From Anastatus disparis (Eukaryota; Arthropoda; Insecta; Hymenoptera; Eupelmidae): DNA of 64,000 nucleotides. The notes below the pieces were generated by a model that saw only the letters and a list, made by a program, of their open reading frames with translations, ran no database searches and was not told the DNA's origin. A program made the translations under genes and the position numbers. Of the stretch, positions 11,025 through 22,680 are shown in pieces (within the stretch, counting starts at the first letter, position 1; each line of letters starts with the position of its first letter). The DNA is taken from the NCBI GenBank assembly GCA_017163975.1, contig JAFFSR010000347.1:7616001-7680000 (forward strand). Direction: 5' to 3'.

Positions 11025-12430
11025 ATAACAGAAAACAATATTTCCTCCAATGATAATAAATGAATTTTAAAAATCCTTTTGTTCTCCAGGAAAATATAAA
11101 TAATCTAAAAACTAAAGGTTACAGCGAATGATTATGCGTTTTTCAAGTTATTCCAACTTTCCTTGAAAATGAAGTGATTGAATAAATTTCTGTTTTTAAG
11201 AGAAAATATTTTTTTTTACAAATTAAAACCATATTCTTATTTTCGCTTTCAGTATTTTTTTTTTTTAAGTTTTCATGCACCTGTACACATAAATATCAAC
11301 TTTTTTATTTGACTGCAAAATTTTAGGAAAAGAAATGCATGAATTTGTACTAAAGCAATGCGGTTAACCTTCAAGATCAAAGCTCGGCGGCCGAATGGAT
11401 CGGCGAAAGAAAGAAGTACAATTTGAATAGGATATTAAAAAAAGATGCGGGCAGGCGGCAAGCTTAGAATAAGCAATGAGACTATAATAATGACTTACGA
11501 CTTCATAGGAAACTGTACAGATGAAATAAAATGGATATGAAAGAATTTTAAATTGTAGCGAAGCGGTAAGAGAATAAAGTAAAGAATAAAAATTGATAAG
11601 GCCGTTCCCGAAGAAATACCGAGTAGAGGGACGTTAAATCAAATTTATGTTAACCGATTATTCAAAGTCAGTGCGGAAATTGGAAATAAAAGCTTTGACG
11701 GAGTCCCAAAAACAGAAAGTCGGAATGATAACGGTAGAGAGTTTACAACCAATAAACTTCAAATCAATCTCTTTTAATTCAAAACCGAAATAATGATTAT
11801 AAAAAAAGTCATAAATTGAGAGGCGTATAACAACCAACCGTATAACTAAAAATCATTATAACGTGCAAAAATAAGAGATACCGCCGTTAGCAACAAGCGA
11901 AGGTTCTCGAAGTTAGTATGGAAAACCCATAGAAACGATTTCTAGCCAGCAGAGTAACAGTCTTCTTCCAGATCGGATGGCCAGGGGACCAACAATTCTC
12001 TTCCTTGTCGAACCATTATGAAGTAACAAAGCTTCTTCTTAACCCTAACTCTTTATCCCTAAATCTTCTGCCGGCAGCAACGACTTCGCCAAGCAGCCTT
12101 AACCTTATAACAAAAAAAAACTCAAAAGCCCAGACAAGAGGGAACAAAGAAAAAAGAAGGGCGGACGATATTGGAAAGTAGGAACCAGCAAAGCCGAAAT
12201 ATTCAAGATAGAGAGTTTTTTAAAATTTTCATTTTAAATCTCAAGAGGGAGCATGACGCAAAAAGGGGAGGTTTTCATTGCTCACGCGAGTTGAAGATAG
12301 CACGTATCTTTTGTTTTATGTAAATTAAAATCAAGTTAATAAAATTACATTAAATCAATAGAAATATTTAACTGAATCTTGGAAATGATAGCGTAGTTTC
12401 ACTCCGAAATAAAATATAAAAAAAAACAAA
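11025..12430. other. Unassigned DNA, no gene recognised
   Basis: No long frame. The part 11370-12290 is less AT-rich than its surroundings and contains C/G-bearing blocks (aagctcggcggccgaatgg, atcggatggccaggggacc) but no domain can be read in any frame. Bases 11130-11215 resemble parts of the nested MITE at 44429-44828 and of 47076-47170 (shared core ttattccaacttt..ttgaaaa..gaag), so a piece of that repeat family is probably present. Confidence 0.35.
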
Positions 12431-12534
12431 AAAAACCCTGCCAAGTGCTTTGGCGCAATACTTTCTCATAGAGCACATTGAGTTTGAGTAATTTGATTTT
12501 ATTTTTTTAAATGTGATTTTAATGTAAATAGAAG
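12431..12534 (+). repeat. Dispersed repeat, copy 1
   Basis: About 100 bases that recur at 43693-43796 with scattered differences (shared: ctgccaagtgcttt, cattgagtttgagtaatttg, aaatgtgattt). Both copies are on the same strand. Unclassified. Confidence 0.7.
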
Positions 12535-13195
12535 AGAGAGACGGAGAACTACTTCTTTAAATGGTAGCGAATAAATTGTTTTCAAATTTTGGAGCAAATT
12601 TATCAAATGTCTTATTATTAGAGATACTTATAATAGTATGGGAATTATTATATGCTTTAAAAGCTCTTCAGTATATATAATAAAAAATGATGTATAAGTA
12701 TCTCCGATACTTGTAGTAGTCACGTGACTTAACATCTCGAAAATAGTATTGATTAATTTACTCTTTTGAGGGATATCGTAAAAGCAAATATTGATCAAAT
12801 TAATCTCATTAACTATTAAGGTGTTATTTTATTCTTTATAAAGTTATAAATGTGCCTTTTACTATTTGTTAAAAGAGTAAACACAATCACCCTTTAGAAA
12901 AAGCAGCATAACCTTTTACTTTTTGTAAAGTAAAAAATATAGATACTCATCTTTATGAAAAAAGAAAAAGCATCATATTTACATTTTAAAATCATTTGAT
13001 TCTCATAAAATGAAAAACATACGTTTTAACTTTTAAAAAAAGAATAAACACCTTAAGTTTATTTTTATAAACTATAAAGTCCTTAAATTTACCCCCACAA
13101 GTGGTAAAATCTTCAATTTACTCTTTTGTAAAGGAAAAACTATACTTTTTTACTTTTTATTTCCAATTTTTACTCTTATGAGTTTAGAGTGTACG
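12535..13195. repeat. AT-rich DNA with degenerate short repeats
   Basis: Between 12840 and 13190 a loosely repeated motif of the type TTTTACTTTTTGTAAA / AAAGAGTAAA recurs at roughly 50-base spacing, too diverged to define a unit. No gene. Confidence 0.35.
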
Positions 13196-13400
13196 CTAAG
13201 AAAACCGATTCTCAATAGCTTCCTTCCCAAGTTGGACAAAAAAATAAATTTTTTGCTAAATTTGAAACAAATCCATCGAGTAGTTTTCAAGATCCAATTG
13301 GCTAAATGAATACACACACACACTCATACATACAGACATTATCTGGAAACCACTTTTTTCGACTCCCTGAGTCTGAACATGCACAAATTAATGAAAAAAT
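13196..13400 (+). repeat. Dispersed repeat related to the 160-bp satellite
   Basis: Contains the string atccatcgagtagttttcaa that marks the satellite monomers at 36780-37275 and (reversed) 62800-64000. It is followed by an (ac)n stretch and catacagacat..ccacttttttcgactcc. The same composite occurs at 20130-20322, so this is a dispersed unit with satellite-like sequence at one end. Confidence 0.6.
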
Positions 13401-13404
13401 AGGA

Positions 13405-13525
13405 GAATAATTTTTTAGTATTACTAAAAAATAAAAAAAAATTAATAAATAAATAAAAATTTTTTTAAATAAAATAAAATAATAAATATAATATTAAAAA
13501 ATAAATATTTTTTAGTATTACTAAT
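13405..13525. repeat. A/T low-complexity tract
   Basis: Almost entirely A and T with ata/aaat repeats, bracketed by two copies of ttttttagtattact. No other content. Confidence 0.6.
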
Positions 13526-13950
13526 TATAATGCTTTGTCTATGAAAAAGTAAAAGGGACAATAAAATTCATGAGGAATAGCTTCTGTTCTTTGTTCATAA
13601 AGAATCAAAATTAAGATCGTATGACACTAAAATTTTGCATGTGTGTTGGTCTTTTAATTTATTTATTTAATCCTTGCTGTCTCTCTCTTAAAGACTTCCA
13701 ATCCCGGAGATGTAGCGCTCGCGCGTTCGTCGAAAAGAAGTCAATGGATGGCTGAAATCCAGCCGCTCTTTAAAAAAAAAATTATAAATAATTTAACTTG
13801 TATGCTAAACGTAACACTACTGCAGAAAGCCTCCAAATGACAGCGTGCATTATAAGGCAAAGAAAGAAAAAGCTGCTAATAAGATACGTGCTATCTCTCT
13901 CGACTCATTAGAATAGCTTCGAGGCTTCCTCCAGTAGTATATGCTCCGCT
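13526..13950. other. No gene seen
   Basis: AT-rich with a short C/T-rich patch (ctctctct near 13680). No coding or repeat unit can be supported. Confidence 0.4.
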
Positions 13951-15235
13951 AACTGTTGATAAACCTTACAATCTTATGTCTAAGTTAAACGAAGTTTTCT
14001 TAGAGAAAGTTGAGTCAGCTAGATGTCACCCTATTTTCTGAGGTCAGAGGGTTTGAAGGAATCCCTCAGTTTTTTGTCTATGCGTCGTTTTCAGTCATCG
14101 GACCTTTGCTATGTTGAATCTATAATAAGTCGCTACGAGTATATGTGTTTCCTTTATGCTGGGAAACTTCTTTAATTACCACAATCAATAGTCTCTTCTC
14201 CTGTCACCATGGGTGATATCAGACCCATTTTATTATTGTCATTTATGACTAAGATTCTTGAGTGCCTTGTTTACCAGCAACTCTACAATTAAATATCCAC
14301 AAGACTGTTACTAAACTCTTATCAAACTAGTTTCATGACTAGACATAATTACGCAGACAGCTTTACTCATATTAACCGAAGACGTTAGACTTAAGGAGGC
14401 TTATCAGGCTTGGACCATATCATGTTTTGGGTCCATTAGTGGTATTTGTATTATTGATGATTTTTATAAATAAATAGACTATACATTTTTCAAATATAAT
14501 TATTATTATTATTTCAAGAACAAAAATCATTGCATTAGTAAATGCAAAGAAAAATTTTTTTTCTCCTTCAAAAGACCTTTGTGATTACTTTTATACAGCA
14601 CTATACAGCGGGCTTCGTAATATGTATACACGTACTCTAAGCGTCTTAACATTATCCCGCATATGCAGTGTTTACCAGCTATTTCATTCGCTTTTATACT
14701 CATCAAATATTTTTAAACTTTTGCACTAAGAGATGGAAGGTCAATGATTATTTTTTTTTAATTTCATAAAAATCCATTCAATTTAAAAAATAACATTGAA
14801 GATTGAGGAGCCTCCTTAATATAGAAAGATGTTCCGTTACTTTGCTTTTGTTGTTTGACTTCAGCATAGTTTTTGACACAGTGTGTCTTTTCTTATAGGT
14901 CCTCTTTAGGCTGGCTATCCACTGTGAATAGAAGAAATTACTCTGCTGCTACGTTTCTCTACAAAATGTTTCAAACTCGCTCACCCACCTATCTTTATTC
15001 CAGGTATCAGTGGAACCAGCCTGTCAGGGTGCTAATGATAATGCGATACCTATAGTCATTCCTTTTTCATCTACAAAATTTTATTATAAGTCTTTCTTGG
15101 TCACGTCATCTCGGCTGTGGATCGCTTTACCGCCCATCTTATGCAACTTACCATCTTTAACTAGATTCAAATCATCTTCCTTTTCCTGTTTCCTTACCCT
15201 TAAGAGTGAACCTCTGCTCTGAGTCGTATTTTGGC
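13951..15235 (+). pseudogene. Decayed LINE, RT to 3' end (Jockey/CR1 type)
   Basis: Reading across stops and frameshifts on the plus strand gives fragments of a LINE reverse transcriptase: a SDPFYYCHL-like segment at about 14215-14260 where RPI..L..LSKILE is expected (KILECLVYQQL can be read at 14251-14290), then a thumb/C-terminal part. At 14873-15222 the sequence LGWLSTVNRRNYSAATFLYK, SPTYLYSRY and SFLVTSSRLWIALPP is typical of the end of Jockey/CR1-group ORF2. The central catalytic motifs are lost or replaced by AT-rich DNA (14440-14800). The end resembles, but is not the same as, the LINE copies at 34-43 kb. Confidence 0.7.
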
Positions 15236-16212
15236 GTTCGTTACTGTGTTTTAGTTCGATTTATCAATTTTTTATTATGTTTTATATTATGTTTATGTTT
15301 TTTTTTTATTTTTTTTATCTCTTATTCTATTTTATTGTGTAATTTTTGCTTTATGCTATATTTTTATAATTAAATTGTATATTTTACTTTTGTTTGTTGT
15401 ACAATATAATATACAGTTAATGAATTTATTATCTGTTTATTTATGTGAAGCGTCTATTCAGAGGTTAGTTTTTTTCATAAAAAATCATACCTCGTAGTTT
15501 AAACCAAATCCTTTTCCCAAAGTTAAAAAGCTTTCCTTGTTAGATATTCTGAATGAGACGCTTGTACTAGTGAGAGGCAAGGAGACTCACATAAATCAAG
15601 CACATTATCCTGAGAGGCAAGGGGACTCGCGAAAATTAGGCACTCAGACTTAAAAGGCAATGAGATTTATGAAAATCAAGTACTTCGAAGGGATTATATT
15701 TTTGTTACATCTATGTTATTGATTTTTGGTTATCCTAAGAGCGAAAGCCGGAGTGTTTCTTTCATGAAATTCAATGATAGTATTGTTAATAGAAGTAATA
15801 AGTGGTTTTACATAAGATATTAAAAAAGTAATTTTAGACAATCAATTCTGTCGGCTTTTTTAGTCTTTGACGTGACTTTTGCTTTGAAAATATAGGCTTA
15901 AAAAAGTCAGTACTTGAGGAATATTTTAGCAAAGAGAAATAAAAGATCTTAAAGTCGTGTAACGGTATTGAGCTGTCTCTTTGTCATACGCGTTAAGAAA
16001 TCATTATTTTGTCAAATGCTTTTTATATGAGTGTCTTAAGAAGATTCATGAAGGTGAAATTCGAGATTAATTTTTTCAAACTCAGTGCATTAAAAAATGT
16101 AAATATATCAATTTTGAGTCATATCAACAAAAAAGGAAAATTTAATCTTTAAAAAGTAATTTTGAAGTTTGAAGATTAGGACTTCCTAAACTCATTTTCA
16201 TCTAACGCATCA
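15236..16212. repeat. AT-rich DNA with a 3-unit minisatellite
   Basis: No gene. At 15568-15690 a unit of about 45 bases (gagaggcaaggrgactc..aaatcaagcac) repeats about three times with increasing divergence. The rest is unassigned. Confidence 0.45.
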
Positions 16213-16335
16213 AATTAGGGGTCATTCACAAATCACGTAATATTATGAGGAGGAGGGGGAGGAGGGGGTTTAATTAAATGTTATGCTGGGTTATAGGGGG
16301 ATCATAGATGCGTGTTATGCAACTTAAAAAAAAAT
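16213..16335 (+). repeat. Possible end of a dispersed DNA element
   Basis: Starts aggggtcattcacaaatcac, followed by a G-rich run (aggaggagggggaggaggggg). This combination resembles the end of a class of dispersed insect repeats. No matching inverted end is seen nearby, so the call is weak. Confidence 0.3.
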
Positions 16336-16580
16336 TTTCAATGTAAAATTTAATTAGTTCTTAACAAAGCGCGGTAACATCGCCCTACCACCTGCGTTTA
16401 TTTTCGATATGATACCAACTTTATTCTGGTATGTGTACGTGTACACCTCACAATATAACTAAGACGCGTTTTTTCAAAAACTTTTTTGTTCTATAGTGTT
16501 GATAATAATAAATATTTATGAGAGCGTTTACTTTTATGAACTTATTTTTTTGGAGAAAATAAATTTGAAATTATATTAAA

Positions 16581-16985
16581 TTAAGGGGTGTCCTCATACC
16601 GGCACAGAGATCTACCTTATCTACATTTGAATTATGCATTTTAATAAAAATTTAACTATTTTTGACTAAAATTCATAGAAGAGGCACATTCTTAACATGC
16701 CAAAGAATTCATTGCAACGTTAAAAGACAATATTAGGGTAAAAATAAAGGCGAAAACTGCTTAATACGATTAACTTTTCAATGTAGTTATGAATAATCGT
16801 ATTATGCAGTTTTTGTCTTCATTTTTACTTTTATTCTGTCTTTTAACGTTGCAATAAATTCTTTAGAATGTCAAGAATGTGCCTCTTCTACGAATTTCAG
16901 TCATGAATAGTTAAATTTTTATTAAGATTCATAATTTAAATGTAGATAAGGTAGAACTCTATGTCGGTATGAGGATTCCCCTTAA
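16581..16985. mobile_element. TTAA-flanked fold-back MITE, family 1 copy 1
   Basis: About 400 bases between TTAA at 16581-16584 and 16982-16985. The whole element folds on itself: ggggtgtcctcataccggca..taccttatctacattt pairs with aaatgtagataaggtag..tgtcggtatgaggattcccc, and the arms continue to a short centre near 16770. TTAA target use is the hallmark of piggyBac-group transposition. A second, interrupted copy is at 44245-45053. No coding. Confidence 0.85.
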
Positions 16986-17810
16986 GGGTGTGAACTGTCA
17001 AGAAATGAAACCTTTAAATTGTTTACGAATAAGTGGACTGAGATAAAAGTTTTCTTGAAACAAGGGGAAACTCCAACACAGCGAAATTAATTTTATTAAT
17101 TACCTAATTGCTGAAGAGCAGATATATAATAATTCTGCATAAAAATGGAAAAAATAATTTGGTTTTTGTGTATATACACAGTAGGTCATTTAATTTTATC
17201 CAGTTAAATATCTCCACTTCTTCTATACGATACAAAAAATGACCTAGACAAAAGTTACTTGAAATAATAGGGCCGTAAATCCGTACAGTCGGATTTGACC
17301 TCAAGATCTATTTTCAAGGTTATTTAAAAGTCGAAGTGCATTTTTGGTATAGAAATATATGTTTTTGGAACCGGGTTTTTTGGGTTGTTATTAACTCTTT
17401 TTCAAAATTTTGCCAAGATTCGAGTTTTCAACATAATTCGATTTAACAGACGACATTTTTTAGTTGATATAAAGAGCTTTAAGAATTCATTTGACGTTTT
17501 CAACTCCATTGACCCAGCCTACATAACTTCGAACTTAAGATGGAATTTCTCTATTCCACGTAACTTTAGATGGTTGTAGCGTCTTTCCATCACAACTTCT
17601 AATTATTCTGCGAAATAAGTTCGATTGCTCTTTAAAAAACATATTTTTTTTGATTTTGATAAGCTAAATATGGTTAAAAATTGTCCGTAACATGAGATGT
17701 TAAAGCTAGTAAATATAGTAAAAATTGCATTTTCTGCGATTTTCAAGTATTTATTTCTTCGTTCTAGCAAAATATTTTTTGACGCACCAGACATAGAAAG
17801 TTAGCTTACA
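16986..17810. other. AT-rich DNA, no gene assigned
   Basis: Short frames only. The text around 17290-17330 (gtcggatttgacctcaagat) looks like a dispersed repeat. Its right end runs into the possible splice acceptor (ttagcttacag) of the next feature. Confidence 0.35.
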
Positions 17811-18137
17811 GTGTGTATAATACCAGGAAAATACATTGGTCGAAGTTATCTAGGTGTTTCTAGGAAAAGTTTTAAAGCAGTCATTAATGGTTTCCTTGGA
17901 AACAATAAAGCTGACAATCATCGAAAATTGATTGACACTATGCTTGAAAGTTTTAAAACTGTGGGCTGCATAATGTCTCATGAACTTTATATGCTGCATG
18001 CTCACCTAAATAAATTCAACGATAATATTAGCGCCTACTTAGAGAAGCAAGGAGAACATTTTCACCGGGATATAAAGGACTTTCAACGACGTTACCAAGG
18101 ACAGTACAACGAAAATATAATGGGTAATTACATTTAG
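17811..18137 (+). pseudogene. C-terminal fragment of transposon-associated protein family
   Basis: About 108 codons. It contains GFLGNNKADNHRKL, CIMSHELYMLHAHLNKFNDN and LEKQGEHFHRDIKDFQRRYQ. These match the conserved C-terminal pattern of a large unnamed arthropod protein family spread by mobile elements: LGN.KA.N, then HFLH.H...F..N, then EQGERFHQDI..ME.RYQG. I recognise the family from this pattern but know no established function. The frame is closed by a stop just upstream (17802), and there is an AG acceptor context (cttacag) exactly at its start, so it could be a last exon. The upstream part is not seen. It ends in a stop at 18135-18137, a little short of the family's usual end. Confidence 0.55.
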
Positions 18138-18310
18138 GGTTTAATACATGAATGTTCAAACAAATACAAGAAAATGATTAATAATATTCATTTTTGAACT
18201 GAATTATTTACTGAATTTGCACTTGTATTCTATTATTAATCATTATATTAATATAAAAAAAGATTTCATTACCTAATAATTTTTTTTTATTCCAATCCCT
18301 ACTAAATAAA

Positions 18311-18680
18311 AATGACATGAGATCTCATATGAAAACTAACATGAGATCTCATATGCCAAAAAATTTTATTTTCCTCGACACATAGGATTGCACATAAGAT
18401 TTCATATACCTAAAAATATTATTTTTCTCAACACCCGATCTCACATGAGTTCTTGTATAAGATCTCATGTGCGAAAAAATATTTTATTCTTGACACCCAT
18501 TCTCACATAAGATCTCACCTGAGATCTTATGTGAGATCGCATGTAAGATCTCATATGAGATCTCAGGTGAGATCGAGTGTCGAGAAAAATAAAATTTTTT
18601 GGCATATGAGATCTCAGGTGAGATCGAGTGTCGAGAAAAATAAAATTCTTGGCATATGAGATCTGATGTCATTTTTCAGT
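18311..18680. mobile_element. Palindromic element built of AGATCTCA units
   Basis: The ends are inverted repeats: aaaatgacatgagatctcat at 18311 and its complement with one change ending at 18680. Between them the octamer AGATCTCA/TGAGATCT recurs many times, at 18500-18580 every 10 bases on alternating strands. Two 50-base direct repeats (gagatctcaggtgagatcg..aaaataaaatt..ggcatat) lie on the right. No coding. It looks like a fold-back MITE whose arms are made of a short palindrome. Confidence 0.65.
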
Positions 18681-18825
18681 AGAAATAACCATAAAATCCC
18701 GGAAAAATTGGCCATTTTGTTTTAATTTCCAAAAATTGCTCTGGTTTCTACAAAAGCAATCTTTGATCAAATGAACTAATTTTTCCTTCATTAATGCTGT
18801 ATAAGAAACCAAAGTTTAATACTTC

Positions 18826-20031
18826 AGAGCAGACCGAACTATCTCTCTTTGTCTAATAGTGTTTTTCATCATTTATATAAACACCATTAGCTGTAGCACG
18901 AAAAAAATGGCAGTCCCCGCTATATACTAGTATGATAGATAAATTTTATAATAAAACCAATAGTATATTACATTACAAGAGATGAATATTGTTGGTTCCG
19001 TCCCGGCGGAGAGGTTACCTCTATCGGTTGATGCCTCGATAGGTACTCCGCCAGATGGAATCAACAAGATTCGTCTCGTGTAATGTATACTCTTTTTCAT
19101 ACCAGCCTGCTGAGAATTGTTATATTATTAACATAACAAGCTAAACGCGAAGGGCTTTTTAACATCCATAACATTTAGTCACGAGTGAATACGAGTGATG
19201 AAACGTTGACGGATGTTAAAAAGCCCGAAGCAAAGAAAACGAACGAACGATGAAACGTGTGCGCGCGCATGTATACGATGGCATGCTATGTACCTTACAA
19301 TGTTGCAACCACGCGTTCCTTCTTTCTCTCTCTTTCTCTTTCTCACTTCTTAACTCGTTGCTCACTGCGACTTTTTGTGAAAGATGTACACGTTGGAAAG
19401 TGTATAGTTGATGCGAAAGAGAAAGACTGTTCGCTTTGCTCTTACTTTTAAGTTTATCTTTCTCTTTCGCATTGACTATTTTCTCATACGCGATCACTTA
19501 CACTCACTGTATATGTCACTCAAAAACACGCGCACGGGCTTTGATTTTCTTCCATCCCTGTGTGCGCGCCATCTAGCTAGCTGGCAAGAAAATCGGCGTT
19601 TTGGCAAAGGCACGCTGGGACGATCGCATTTTCGGCAGAGATGGTATGAAAAATAATTCTACCATGTAGTTTTTGAACAATATGAGAACTACCAACAATC
19701 TATAATATAACCGATCTTTTTGGTAGGTCTCCTATTATTCAAAAACTACGTGCGTTACGTCACGACGTATCTTTTATTTCAAAATTTATTATTCCAAAAT
19801 ATGCAGTTATTGATCAATCAGATGATTTAACTTAGTAAGCATATTGTAAAATTAGGTCATTTTTTAAGAAACAAAAGAAAGTGCAATGCGATTTACAAAA
19901 TCAACAAAGCAAGAACAGTGCGAAGGCTACATAAACCAGATTTACCACATTAACTATATTACACAACCGATGGTGTTTATATAAATTATGAAAAACACTA
20001 CTAGATAAAGACTGATAGTTCGGCCTCTTCT
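18826..20031. mobile_element. Long-TIR DNA element with nested hairpins
   Basis: About 60-base inverted ends: 18830-18888 (accgaactatctc..tgtttttcatcatttatata) pairs with 19972-20026 (tatataaattatgaaaaaca..gatagttcgg). Inside are further inverted repeats: 18966-19088, 19151-19229 (agggctttttaacatcc against ggatgttaaaaagccc), 19096-19650 (tttttcatacca against tggtatgaaaaa) and 19666-19751 (gtagtttttgaacaatatga against its complement). No transposase frame survives. Confidence 0.6.
18966..19088 (+). repeat. GC-rich 120-base stem-loop
   Basis: attacattacaagagatgaa pairs with the segment ending at 19088, then a GC-rich inner stem (ggcggag..ctatcgg against cctcgatagg..ctccgcc) closes on a loop of a few bases near 19030. 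It is contained in the long-TIR element. It could fold as RNA or as cruciform DNA; no evidence of transcription. Confidence 0.6.
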
Positions 20032-20064
20032 TAAGAGTCAGACCCAAAAATCATGTTGACCAAT

Positions 20065-20322
20065 AAAATAAATAAAAACTAAAAAAATTGTTCAAAATAC
20101 AAAAAAATCAAAAATTTTTTTTAAATGGCTCTAAAAAAACTATGCTAAAAAAATCAATTTTCAATAGCTTCTCCCAGTTAGATAAAAAAATTAATTGTAT
20201 GCATAACTGGAATTGAATTCATCGAGTATCTTTTGAGATTTTATTGACTTAACGAACACATACACATACATACAGACATTTTCTAGAAATCACTTTTTTC
20301 GACTCTCTGAGTCCAAATATGT
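20065..20322 (+). repeat. Dispersed repeat related to the 160-bp satellite
   Basis: Parallels 13196-13400: aatcaattttcaatagcttc, then ttcatcgagtatcttttgag, then an (ac)n-like run, then catacagacattttctagaa and cacttttttcgactctctga. It directly abuts the outer inverted-repeat element at 20323. Confidence 0.6.
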
Positions 20323-20935
20323 ACAAAGGCTCTAGCCGGTCAAGCATATGAGAAATTCCTTTGACTACATTTGTTTGTTTGATCAATAGCATTCAAAAGG
20401 GGATAAAAAAGAGAATTTTTAAGATTTCTTCGTCTCCAAAATACAATTACCCTACTGACATAATCTAAAAAAACGTGTTTTTTAAATTTTTTCTATTTCT
20501 TGAGTTCTATTAGGGCTACAGTAACTTACCAATGGCAAATCTTGTATTTTTTTATGAAGAATCTATAAAAATTTTTTCTTGGTGATATAGTGCACGAACG
20601 TAACCTCAAAATTGACTTTAAAAACTTAAAATTATCGTAAAATAGTGCTAATTTTTGAGTCATCAAGAAGATAAAATTTTTTTGTCTAGTTTGACAGATT
20701 TTCTAATTGCATGAATTTTTTCAGATTTATTTGAGAGGTGGTTCTAAGCTAAAAAAGCTAAAAACCACTTTCTTGGTATTTTGGATTCGGTGTTTCATGG
20801 AATTTAAAATATTAAACACGATTTAGTTTGCTACGACTTTACTATTTCATAATAAATAGATGCTTTCATACTTATTAATGCCGAAGAAAACTATTCTTTA
20901 GCTCAACTTTTTGATGAAATATAAATTGTACCTTC

Positions 20936-21320
20936 CACGGTTGCGGGGAAGAAGGTGTCATTTCATTTTTGGTTGTAGAAAGGTGTAATTTCAATTTTGG
21001 TTGATGAACGGTGTCATTTTATTTTGAATTAAAAAGAGGCTTGTGATTTCTAATTTATATATTTCATTTATTCATTTGAGTTATTATAATTTTGTAAAAA
21101 ATTAATTTCTTTTGGAGCTTACTATATGATTAAATAAAAAAAAAAAGTTTTTGATATAGCTCTTTTCTTTAAATTAAAATGAAACGAAAGTTCTTCTTAA
21201 AGCAAAATGAAATGACACCTTTTTTCAACTCTAAATGAAATGACACCTTCCTTTGACCAAAATTAAAATGACACTTCTCTACAAACAAAAATGGAATGAC
21301 ACCTTCTTCCCCGCAAGCGT
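20936..21320. mobile_element. MITE with iterated arms, copy 1
   Basis: The left arm holds about three copies of a 25-30-base motif (aggtgtcatttcatttttgg and variants). The right arm holds the same motif inverted about four times (aaatgaaatgacacctt). Ends are acggttgcggggaagaagg and its near complement ccttcttccccgcaagcgt. The centre is AT-rich. A second copy is at 53374-53726. Confidence 0.8.
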
Positions 21321-21725
21321 CGCCTTGTTCTAAATCAATGATAAAAATTTTTATTTTTTAATGAAGAATTTATGAAATTTTAAATATGTTTCTGACTGAA
21401 AAATATGAGCCAGTCATAGAAGATAGCGACAACGACTAAATTTTGTTAATTTTATGTTCAGAAATAAATATTTATGATTTTTCTATTAAAATTAAAATTG
21501 CACATTGCTCTAAATTAATAATAAAAATTTTTATTTCGCCAAAATTATTCCTAGCCGTTTTGATATCATGTGAAAATTATAACATTACTAACGAGGACAA
21601 TTTTTATTTAATTACATTATTTTCTATCAGATTTAACATCTCATGAACAATTAACCCATATTAAAAAATAGTGAAATTAGGAACTTTTTTAAGGTAAAAA
21701 ATAGTTTTTTCAGCATTAACCCATT

Positions 21726-22560
21726 AAGGCCCATGCAAAATCTGAATGAGATAGCAAAAAAGTAACTACGCCATCCTTTGCATAATCAAAAAATAAAGTA
21801 TACGTGTTTTTTGTTTTGCCATTTGCAATTGTTTATAAAAAATTATTTAAACAAATTACCAAAAAGTTCATAATTTTGAAAAACTAAATGCCGAAATCGA
21901 TTCTACAGGAAAAATCATGAAAAAAACCTGAGTAACATTTTTTTGTCAGAGTCCACTTTGTCAGTGTAAAATGCGGATAAACAATTGCATCCTGGCCGGG
22001 AGTGAAAGTGACTATGTCTAGTCCCATGCAAAATCTAGATACGATAGCAAAAAAGTAACTACGCCATCCTTTGCATAATCAAAAAATAAAGTATACGTGT
22101 TTTTTGTTTTGCCATTTGCAATAGTTTATAAAAAATTATTTAAACAAATTACCAAAAAGTTCATAATTTTGAAAAACTAAATGCCGAAATCGATTCTACA
22201 GGAAAAATCATGAAAAAAACCTAAGTAACATTTTTTTGTCAGAGTTCAATTTGTCAGTGTAAAATGAGGATAAACAATTGCATCCTGGCCGGGAGTGAAA
22301 GTGACTATGTCTAGTCCCATGCAAAATCTGGATACGATAGCAAAAAAGTAACCACGCCATCCTTTGCATAATCAAAAAATAAAGTATACGTGTTTTTTGT
22401 TTTGCCATTTGCAATTGTTTATAAAAAATTATTTAAACAAATTACCAAAAAGTTCATAATTTTGAAAAACTAAATGTGAAAATCGATTCTATGGGAAAAA
22501 TTATGAAAAAAACCTATGTAAAATTTTTTAGTCATAGTCTAATTTGTGAGTGTAAAATGA
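21726..22560 (+). repeat. piggyBac left subterminal array, 293-bp unit x3
   Basis: cccatgcaaaatct occurs at 21730, 22023 and 22316, an exact 293-base step; the copies are nearly identical. The first differs at its outer edge because it carries the element terminus. The inverted counterpart lies at 24600-25165. Confidence 0.9.
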
Positions 22561-22680
22561 GGATAAATAATCGCATCACGCGAATGAAAGAGATGCAAGT
22601 CAAATAATAATAAATTGTTGATTGCATTGATATATAAATGATTTACACGAGACATTGGAAGTTTATTTTGAAGAATTGAA

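Noticed and set aside
19216..19656. Overlapping short frames rich in S, L, R and K
   Set aside because: They lie inside the long-TIR element over low-complexity tttctctc/gaaagaga DNA and overlap each other on both strands.
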